DNA from: Flavobacteriales bacterium UBA7878
GTDB taxonomy: Bacteria > Bacteroidota > Bacteroidia > Flavobacteriales > Schleiferiaceae
Reading direction: 5' to 3'
Assembly (NCBI GenBank): GCA_002501205.1
Contig: DLRW01000017.1
Span: forward strand, 38,636 to 79,170
DNA: 40,535 bases
Below are positions 1 through 6,206 of this stretch, piece by piece (position 1 is the first letter of the stretch; each line of letters begins with the position of its first letter). The notes under the pieces are model-generated. The model made no database searches. It saw only the letters and a list, made by a program, of their open reading frames with translations, and was not told the DNA's origin. The translations under genes were made by a program, and so were the position numbers.

Positions 1-53
1 TGCGACCTCCTGCTCCCAAAGCAGGCGCGATAACCGGGCTACGCTACGCCCCG
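1..53 (-). tRNA. tRNA-Pro (UGG), 3' part cut off by the window edge
   Basis: Read on the minus strand from 53, the sequence begins CGGGGCG (acceptor 5' half), followed by a D-arm and an anticodon stem-loop with stem CCTGC/GCAGG and loop TTTGGGA, giving anticodon TGG. The T-arm, the acceptor 3' half and any CCA lie beyond base 1. Its 5' end directly abuts the CCA of the tRNA-Ser at 54, so both probably come from one primary transcript. Confidence 0.93.
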
Positions 54-143
54 TGGCGGTGAGAGCGGGATTCGAACCCGCGGTACGGTTGCCCGTACGG
101 CAGTTTAGCAAACTACTGGTTTCAGCCACTCACCCATCTCACC
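54..143 (-). tRNA. tRNA-Ser (GCU)
   Basis: On the minus strand the acceptor stem GGTGAGA (137-143) pairs with TCTCACC, followed by discriminator G and an encoded CCA at 54-56. The anticodon loop TTGCTAA lies between stems GTAGT and ACTGC, giving anticodon GCT. A long variable arm (GCCGTACGGGCAACCGTACC region) is typical of class II serine tRNAs, and a normal T-loop GTTCGAATC is present. It is the promoter-proximal member of a Ser-Pro tRNA pair with no spacer. Confidence 0.96.
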
Positions 144-448
144 GGGTTTGTTCTAAAGAACGTGGAAGCTCTTAGTATAAGCACTTCCGTTATTGGGGCT
201 GCAAATTTAAACAGACTTTGATTCTACGCAATAGTAAATCAAAAAAAATGGAGAAAAAGAGTTAATAGACCTTAGACGATAGAGTTTAGATTTTAGAGTC
301 TCTGTCTTTGAAATTAAGTTTAAGATGATGAGCCTTGTGAAGCGATTCTGCCTTTGGAAATATTAAGCCTTGATTCTTTGCGACTTAAGTTGTGGAAGAA
401 AGTATTTAATGAAGAAATCAATCCTTGCTTTCCGCTTAACTTTGCTTT
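144..448. other. Intergenic region between divergent tRNAs and CDF transporter gene
   Basis: This 305-base gap is AT-rich. It contains the tRNA promoter (202-231, minus) and, at its right end, TAACTTTG at 437-444, only five bases before the ATG at 449. If that box is used, it would have to serve a start downstream of 449 or be a chance match. Around 270-305 a short imperfect repeat of TTAGA/TAGAG units occurs. I find no convincing gene in either strand. Confidence 0.5.
202..231 (-). promoter_or_regulatory. Bacteroidota-type promoter for the tRNA-Ser/tRNA-Pro unit
   Basis: On the minus strand TTG (229-231) is followed by 19 bases and then TAAATTTG (202-209). This is an exact match to the Bacteroidota sigma-A consensus TTG-N17-23-TAnnTTTG. 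It points toward the tRNA pair, whose first base is 143, implying a leader of about 50 bases that RNase P would remove. Confidence 0.75.
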
Positions 449-1330
449 ATGGCTCACGATCATCATCATCATCATCATGCACCGGAAGGAAATCTGCGCA
501 TGGCTTTTTTCCTTAATCTCTTTTTTACCATCATTGAGATTATCGGAGGTTTAGCCGTTAATAGCGTGGCCATTGTTTCGGATGCCATTCATGATTTAGG
601 AGACAGCCTTTCCCTCGGTACCGCCTGGTATTTGCAACGCAAGTCTAAGCAACAGGCCGATAAGCAGTTTTCTTTTGGCTATGCTCGCTTTTCCTTATTA
701 GGAGCCTTACTTAATAGTGTAGTGCTGATAATAGGCTCCGTCTTCGTGATTAAGGAGGCTGTAGAAAGACTGATTCAGCCCGAAGCCTCGGATGCCAATG
801 GAATGTTTTACCTCGCCATTTTGGGCATTGCGGTGAATGGCTACGCAGCCTGGAAAATGACCAGCGGTAAAAGCCTCAATGAAAAGGTCATTTCCTGGCA
901 TTTGATGGAGGACGTTTTGGGCTGGGCCGCGGTTCTCATCGTGGCGATTGTCCTCCAGTTCAAGCAAATCGATTATTTGGATCCGGCCCTCTCTCTGGCT
1001 ATTACCCTCTATATTCTATACGGAGTTTTTAAGCGCCTCAAAGAAACCCTCTTTCTCTTTTTACAAGGGGTACCAGCCGAGTTTGACCTTAAGAAATTGG
1101 AAGCCGAGCTTCTGGCGGTAAATGGAGTGGAGGCCCTGCATCATACCCATATTTGGTCCTTAGAAGGGGAGCACCACGTGTTTAGCAGCCATGTTCGCCT
1201 CAAAGGCATTCAAGACCTGGCTCAAATGGAGCAGGTGAAACTGGATTTGAAAAAGCAATTGGCTGCCTATCATTTTAATCATATCACCCTCGAGTTAGAA
1301 ACCGAATGGCAGGAATGCAGCATGAAATGA
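449..1330 (+). CDS. Cation diffusion facilitator (CDF) metal exporter, probably zinc type
   Basis: The 293-residue product is an inner-membrane metal/proton antiporter of the CDF family, the usual length for the family. Six hydrophobic segments are visible in the first ~200 residues, followed by a cytoplasmic C-terminal domain. The transport site is complete: H48xxxD52 in TM2 (with D45 and D49 nearby) and H151xxxD155 in TM5. A His in the TM2 site is what zinc-selecting ZitB/ZnT-like members carry, so Zn2+ is the likely substrate; cobalt or cadmium are not excluded. The N-terminus is MAHD followed by six His, a natural metal-binding tail encoded by CAT/CAC repeats. It overlaps the next gene by 4 bases (ATGA), suggesting co-translation with the AraC regulator. 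Confidence 0.93.
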   Translation: MAHDHHHHHHAPEGNLRMAFFLNLFFTIIEIIGGLAVNSVAIVSDAIHDLGDSLSLGTAWYLQRKSKQQADKQFSFGYARFSLLGALLNSVVLIIGSVFVIKEAVERLIQPEASDANGMFYLAILGIAVNGYAAWKMTSGKSLNEKVISWHLMEDVLGWAAVLIVAIVLQFKQIDYLDPALSLAITLYILYGVFKRLKETLFLFLQGVPAEFDLKKLEAELLAVNGVEALHHTHIWSLEGEHHVFSSHVRLKGIQDLAQMEQVKLDLKKQLAAYHFNHITLELETEWQECSMK

Positions 1331-2070
1331 GGGGCAATTACCTGCATATTGAGCCAGGCTTTGGTTGGTTCATCGGTAATTTGGAGCAGAACCACTGGCA
1401 TCAACATTATGCCCTGCAACTAAGCTTTGCCCTGGATGAGTCTCTGAAGATTGAAACCGAAAATGGGATCCAGACTTCGGACAAGGCCATCCTACTGTCG
1501 CCTCAGCTTAAACACCGTATCCTTTCTCAGGGACAACATTTGCATCTGCTTTTTAATCCCGCGCATCCCATTGGGCATTTTTGGTCAGCATTGGCCCAGT
1601 CACCATTAACTGAAGTTGAGCATAAGGCCATAGAGCTTATCATCCAGTGCGTAGAGAAGATGGAGGATGGCTCACTTCAATCGGAGGACCTAAACAGACT
1701 CATTCGTTCCTATACTTGCTTTTGTGAAGACGCCTTGCATAAAGGAGATCTGCGCATAAATCAGGCTTTAGACTATCTTGAAAAAAAACGGGAACGTATT
1801 GTCTCATTGGAGGAAATTGCGGAGCAAGTACATTTATCTCCCAGTCGGTTTTTACATCTATTTAAAATTCAAACTGGAATCAGCTATCGTCGTGCCCAAA
1901 ACTGGAATCGCTTACAGCTGGCTTTCGAGTCGGGAATGCAGGGTAACTTAACCGAAATGGCTCATGCCGCGGGCTTTAGCGATAGTGCCCATTTTAGTCG
2001 AAGCTTTAAAGAAAACTTTGGCTTTAGTCCCAAAGAGGTTCTGAAGAATAGCCACTTTATTCAAGTTTAG
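1327..2070 (+). CDS. AraC-family transcriptional regulator
   Basis: The 247-residue protein has an N-terminal cupin-like sensor region (residues ~1-130, with several His including the WHQHY segment) and a C-terminal AraC double helix-turn-helix (about residues 145-240), including the typical GFSDSAHFSRSFKENFGFSP stretch. I chose the ATG at 1327 because it gives an ATGA overlap with the stop of the CDF gene; in-frame ATGs at 1306 and 1315 would add up to seven residues. Coupling to the exporter suggests that it senses metal or stress and controls this block, but the ligand is not evident. Confidence in the family is high, in the signal low. Confidence 0.88.
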   Translation: MRGNYLHIEPGFGWFIGNLEQNHWHQHYALQLSFALDESLKIETENGIQTSDKAILLSPQLKHRILSQGQHLHLLFNPAHPIGHFWSALAQSPLTEVEHKAIELIIQCVEKMEDGSLQSEDLNRLIRSYTCFCEDALHKGDLRINQALDYLEKKRERIVSLEEIAEQVHLSPSRFLHLFKIQTGISYRRAQNWNRLQLAFESGMQGNLTEMAHAAGFSDSAHFSRSFKENFGFSPKEVLKNSHFIQV

Positions 2071-2109
2071 GAAAGGCCGCCAACGGAGCTTTGTCCTAAA
2101 GAAAAAAAG

Positions 2110-2811
2110 ATGGAAGATTATCTGGCTCCAAGCCCCCTTTTAGATTTTAAGCATCCTTCTATTCAAGATTTATTACAAAGTAGAGAATGGATGAAAATGG
2201 AAGCCTATGATCGCATTGGTGCGATTTACGATTTCGTGCGCAATGAGATTGCCTTCGGCTATAATCGCGAAGATGCTATTCCCGCTTCGGAGGTATTGCA
2301 AGATGGCTATGGCCAATGCAATACTAAATCAAGCTTATTTATGGCCCTGCTTAGAGCCTGTGCTATACCTTGTCGCTTGCATGGTTTTACCATTGCCAAG
2401 GCCTTGCAGAAGGGTGCGATTTTCGGAATCTGGTACCGAATAGCCCCGGCATCCATTCTTCATACCTGGGTAGAGGTTTATTATGAGGGTGGTTGGTTAA
2501 AACTAGAAGGCTTCATACTGGATGATCCCTATTTGAAATCCTTGCAAAAACAATTTGCTAATTGTGAAGGTCGCTTTTGCGGATACGGAGTTTATACCAA
2601 TGACTTTGCCAATCCTCCCGTGCACTGGAAAGGAGCAGATACCTTTATTCAGCGAGAGGGCATCAATCAAGATTTTGGATTATTCGCTACTCCGGATGCC
2701 TTTTACAAGGATCATGAGCAGGAGCTAAATCCTATCAAAAAGTTCCTCTACCAGAATTTCATTCGCTATAGACTAAATCGAAGAGTAGATAAGATCCGCT
2801 CAAAAACATAG
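2110..2811 (+). CDS. Transglutaminase-like superfamily protein
   Basis: The 233-residue protein fits the transglutaminase/protease-like fold. C70 lies in GYGQCNTKSSLF, the usual nucleophile context; H118 is in the HTWVEVYY segment; and an acidic residue (D138 or E133) follows about 20 residues later. There is no signal peptide or membrane segment, so it should be cytoplasmic. Such proteins are peptidases, amidases or cross-linkers and the substrate cannot be told from sequence. It starts 39 bases after the AraC gene and ends 33 bases before the HMA-AraC gene, so it is probably part of the same transcript. Why it sits in a metal-handling block is unclear. Confidence 0.8.
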   Translation: MEDYLAPSPLLDFKHPSIQDLLQSREWMKMEAYDRIGAIYDFVRNEIAFGYNREDAIPASEVLQDGYGQCNTKSSLFMALLRACAIPCRLHGFTIAKALQKGAIFGIWYRIAPASILHTWVEVYYEGGWLKLEGFILDDPYLKSLQKQFANCEGRFCGYGVYTNDFANPPVHWKGADTFIQREGINQDFGLFATPDAFYKDHEQELNPIKKFLYQNFIRYRLNRRVDKIRSKT

Positions 2812-2844
2812 AAGGCATCCCTGCATTTTTCGGACCTTTGTCTA

Positions 2845-3411
2845 ATGCCGGAATTAGTGATCAAGAATATGGTTTGCCAACGCTGTGTTATGGCGGTGGA
2901 AGATCTGTTGAAGGAAATGCAGATTGAGGATTTTAATGTGGATTTAGGCTTCGTGCTTTTGTCACAGGATTTAAATGAAATCCAAAAAGCAGAATTGAAG
3001 GAGAAATTAGAAACACAGGGATTTGAGCTTTTGGATGATCACCGCAAGGTTCTGATTGAACAAATAAAAGTCCAGCTGCGCGATTGGGTTTATTACCAGG
3101 CAGATAATCGACCTCAAACCAATTTGTCCGTACATCTGGCCGATCATTTCCATAAAGACTATTCCTCATTAAGCAGGGTTTTCTCTAGTGTAGAAGGGCA
3201 AACCATTGAGCGCTACCTCGCCAAATTAAAAATGGAGAGGGCAAAGGAATTATTGGTGTACAATGAATTGGACCTGGGGGATATAGCCCATGCTCTGGAT
3301 TATAGCAATGCCTCCTATTTATCGGCTCAGTTTAAAAAGGAAACGGGTATGACCCCCACTGAGTTTCGGCGTAACTTCTCGCATTTGCGCAAGCCCTTGG
3401 ACGCGATCTAG
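2845..3411 (+). CDS. HMA domain-AraC HTH fusion regulator, likely copper responsive
   Basis: The 188-residue protein joins two modules. Residues 1-70 resemble a heavy-metal-associated (HMA) ferredoxin-like domain with the ligand pair C11 and C14 in NMVCQRC. Residues ~75-180 form an AraC-type helix-turn-helix pair, ending with the ALDYSNASYLSAQFKKETG region and the MTPTEFRR motif. There is no cupin domain, so the HMA module probably replaces it as sensor. It lies 81 bases upstream of copA in the same direction. From context I infer that it binds Cu(I) and regulates copA. Similar short HMA-AraC proteins are known from other Bacteroidota, but I know of no characterised member. Confidence 0.85.
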   Translation: MPELVIKNMVCQRCVMAVEDLLKEMQIEDFNVDLGFVLLSQDLNEIQKAELKEKLETQGFELLDDHRKVLIEQIKVQLRDWVYYQADNRPQTNLSVHLADHFHKDYSSLSRVFSSVEGQTIERYLAKLKMERAKELLVYNELDLGDIAHALDYSNASYLSAQFKKETGMTPTEFRRNFSHLRKPLDAI

Positions 3412-3418
3412 CAAAATT

Positions 3419-3474
3419 CCATAAGGATCCATCAAAATACCATTCGTCATTGGATGGTCGCCTTTAGATCTTTG
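3419..3474 (+). promoter_or_regulatory. Candidate copA operator/promoter with phased CCAT repeats
   Basis: Between the regulator and copA, CCAT occurs at 3419-3422, 3429-3432 and 3440-3443, spaced 10 and 11 bases apart, which puts all three on one face of the helix. An inverted copy, ATGG, is at 3454-3457. Downstream at 3467-3474 is GATCTTTG, one base off the Bacteroidota -7 element TAnnTTTG at its first T and also lacking the A-second match by position; TTG at 3450-3452 is closer than usual (14 bases). The arrangement suits binding of an AraC-type dimer or array, but is inference only. Confidence 0.35.
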
Positions 3475-3492
3475 TAGTCGAAAATTAAGCTT

Positions 3493-5721
3493 ATGGCTAC
3501 AATAGAAAATAAGGCAATTGAAGACACTTTCTTAGTGCAAGGTATGAGCTGTGCTGCCTGCGCTACCAGTGTCGAATCTATATTACAACATACCGATGGC
3601 GTTGCAGAAGCAGAGGTGAATTTTGCTGCGCATACTGTTAAAGTGAAATACGCCGAAAACTTAGCCCCTCAAGTTTTAAAAGAGGCTTTGCAAAGTATTG
3701 GCTACGACCTCGACCTGGAAGCTAAAGATCGCGAGCAAGACCTGAAGCGTAAGGAGCAGCAAGAACGACGTTACAAACAATTAAAGAAACAAACTTTAGG
3801 CTCTGCTCTTTTAAGCTTACCGGTTTTTGTGATCGGGATGTTCTTTGGCGATTGGAGCTGGGGTCCCTGGATTTCAGCCGTATTGTCGCTCCCCGTGCTC
3901 TTTATTTTCGGTGGGCATTTTTACCGCAATGCCTGGAAACAACTAAAGCATGGCTTGGCCACTATGGATACCCTGGTAGCCCTAAGTACCGGTATCGCTT
4001 ATACCTTTAGCTTATTCAATACTTTTTACCCCGAATTTTGGATTTCTCGCGGTCTGGAAGCGCATGTGTATTTCGAAGCGGCGGTGGTGATTATCACCTT
4101 CGTTAGTTTGGGTAAAACCCTGGAAGAGCGGGCTAAAAGCAGTACTTCTCAGGCTCTGGAGAAACTTCTTAACCTTCAGGCCAAGCAAGTGATTCGCCTT
4201 AGAGATGGCGAAGAGGAGGAAGTAGAAATTGAAGACTTACAAGCAGGAGATCTGGTGCGGGTAAAAGCCGGGCAGAGTATTCCTGTAGATGGTATTATGC
4301 ATCAAGGTTCTGCTTCGATTGATGAAAGTATGCTTTCCGGCGAATCCATTCCCATTAGTAAGGAAGAGGGCGATAAACTCTATGCCGGCACCTTAGCCCA
4401 AAAGGGAAGCTTTGTATTAAAAGTCGACCAAATTGGGGAGGATACCGTTTTGGCCCAAATTATTCGCTTAGTCAAAGAAGCCCAAAGCAGTAAAGCACCG
4501 GTTCAGGATTTAGTGAATAAAATTGCTGGAATTTTCGTGCCGGTAGTAATCGGCATTGCTATCCTCACTTTTGGAGTTTGGATGATTTGGGGTGGGGAGG
4601 AAGCCTTTGCTCGTGCTCTATATACGGCCATCGCGGTTCTGGTGATTGCCTGTCCATGTGCCTTGGGCTTAGCCACGCCTACCGCCATTATGGTAGGGGT
4701 TGGCAAGGGCGCCGAGAATAATATCCTGGTGCGTAATGCCGAGAGTTTGGAAAGAGCCCGTGAAGTGGATCTTTTACTTCTGGATAAAACTGGTACCCTT
4801 ACCCGAGGTAAACCCGAAGTTTTGGAAGCCGATTGGAAATTGGATGTGAAGGATTATGCTCCGGTTTTATTAGCCTTGCAGCAACAGTCAGAACATCCAT
4901 TAGCAACAGCCTTGGTGCGTCATCTAAGAACCCAGGGATACAAAGCCACGGAGCAACAGAACTTTGAAGCTGTAGAAGGGAGGGGAGTGAAAATCTCTAT
5001 ACTCAGCGGTGAGGAATATGCTAGTGGAAATGCACAATTCCTGGCGGATTGGAATTTAAGCCCAGCGCAAGACCTATCGGCGAAAGCCCAAAAATGGGCC
5101 CAACAAGGAGCCACTGTATTGTACTTCTTTAAGCGTGAGCAGATAATCGCTCAGTTTGCTATTGGGGATCAATTGAAAGAAGGTTCGGCCGAAGCCGTGC
5201 AAACTTTACAAAAAGACGGATTGGAGCTTATGATTATTAGTGGTGATAATGCCCAAACTACCGCTTATTGGGCGGAGGAACTCGGAATCTCTAATTTCAG
5301 AGCGGAGGTGCTTCCTCAGGATAAAGGCTCCATAGTGCGCGATTTACAGGCTCAGGGCCGAAAGGTGGCAATGGTAGGAGATGGCATAAACGACTCTGAA
5401 GCTTTGGCACAGGCCGACCTGGGTATTGCCATGGGGCATGGTTCTGATATTGCGATGGAAGTGGCTCCCATGACTTTAATGAGCTCCGACTTGCGTTTAA
5501 TTCCAAAAGCCTTTCATCTTTCTAAACTTACCCTTCAGGGCATTCATCAGAATCTCTTTTGGGCCTTCATTTACAACCTCATAGGTATCCCCATTGCGGC
5601 GGGAATCCTGTATCCCTTTACGGGCTTTTTACTAGACCCAATGATCGCTGGTGCAGCCATGGCCTTTAGCTCCGTGTCGGTGGTACTGAATAGCTTGAGG
5701 TTGAGGGGAAGAAATTTGTGA
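3493..5721 (+). CDS. copA: Copper-translocating P1B-type ATPase CopA
   Basis: The 742-residue protein exports Cu(I) from the cytoplasm across the inner membrane using ATP. It has one N-terminal HMA domain with GMSCAACATS (C20, C23), membrane helices, the SGES actuator motif, the intramembrane C387-P-C389 metal site, the phosphorylation motif DKTGTLT (D431), the HP motif of P1B ATPases in the nucleotide domain, and GDGIND (D630) before the last two helices. All catalytic residues are present and the length is normal for one-HMA CopA. The CPC motif and the adjacent HMA-AraC regulator favour copper, although silver is also plausible. Confidence 0.95.
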   Translation: MATIENKAIEDTFLVQGMSCAACATSVESILQHTDGVAEAEVNFAAHTVKVKYAENLAPQVLKEALQSIGYDLDLEAKDREQDLKRKEQQERRYKQLKKQTLGSALLSLPVFVIGMFFGDWSWGPWISAVLSLPVLFIFGGHFYRNAWKQLKHGLATMDTLVALSTGIAYTFSLFNTFYPEFWISRGLEAHVYFEAAVVIITFVSLGKTLEERAKSSTSQALEKLLNLQAKQVIRLRDGEEEEVEIEDLQAGDLVRVKAGQSIPVDGIMHQGSASIDESMLSGESIPISKEEGDKLYAGTLAQKGSFVLKVDQIGEDTVLAQIIRLVKEAQSSKAPVQDLVNKIAGIFVPVVIGIAILTFGVWMIWGGEEAFARALYTAIAVLVIACPCALGLATPTAIMVGVGKGAENNILVRNAESLERAREVDLLLLDKTGTLTRGKPEVLEADWKLDVKDYAPVLLALQQQSEHPLATALVRHLRTQGYKATEQQNFEAVEGRGVKISILSGEEYASGNAQFLADWNLSPAQDLSAKAQKWAQQGATVLYFFKREQIIAQFAIGDQLKEGSAEAVQTLQKDGLELMIISGDNAQTTAYWAEELGISNFRAEVLPQDKGSIVRDLQAQGRKVAMVGDGINDSEALAQADLGIAMGHGSDIAMEVAPMTLMSSDLRLIPKAFHLSKLTLQGIHQNLFWAFIYNLIGIPIAAGILYPFTGFLLDPMIAGAAMAFSSVSVVLNSLRLRGRNL

Positions 5722-6206
5722 GGGAGAGTCCAGAATTTGGACCGCAACGCTGTTGGAAGATAGATACTAGAAATGGTTTCAGGCGAGCGATCTTCATTAG
5801 GACACATTAAAATAATCAGCTAGTGTTTTGAGCGAAAGCTTCTAATAATATAGAATCTGGCTAATACCTTTGATTTTAACTCATTTTCACACCTCGATAG
5901 CTGTATCGGTCAGGGCTTCGTTGTCATAGGCTAGTGATTAAAATGGACTGAGATCTTGAATATATAGCCTTCCATCAAGGAGCTTAGTGTATTCGTCTAT
6001 TTCCTTAAATACATTTATTCGATGTTCGGTTTTCTGTGAATTGATATATGTCCTGTATTTTATCTATATTAACTAACTGATGATTTCATTTTTATGATTA
6101 AATTAATAACACTTTTTATTTGTTGTTAATTTTTCTATAAAAATGGTCTGCCTTTCAGGAACTAGGGTTAGAAAAGGGGTTATTTGTATTTATAATTTTT
6201 AGAAGA
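5722..6206. other. 485-base intergenic region, AT-rich toward its right end
   Basis: No gene is supported. Just after copA there is a weak 5-bp hairpin, GTCCA/TGGAC (about 5727-5743), without a U-run. TACCTTTG at 5865-5872 is a perfect match to the -7 element TAnnTTTG on the plus strand, but no TTG lies at the right distance; if used, it would give the GH16 gene a leader of over 300 bases. From about 6060 to 6206 the sequence is very AT-rich, like the gene that follows. Confidence 0.45.

Noticed and set aside
265..305. Short TTAGA/TAGAG repeats in the first gap as a possible regulatory array
   Set aside because: The units are imperfect and in low-complexity AT-rich DNA; no clear spacing or symmetry.
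461..481. Trinucleotide CAT/ATC repeat that might suggest a microsatellite or repeat array
   Set aside because: It is in frame and encodes the His run of the CDF exporter; there are no spacers, so it is not a CRISPR array or other repeat element.
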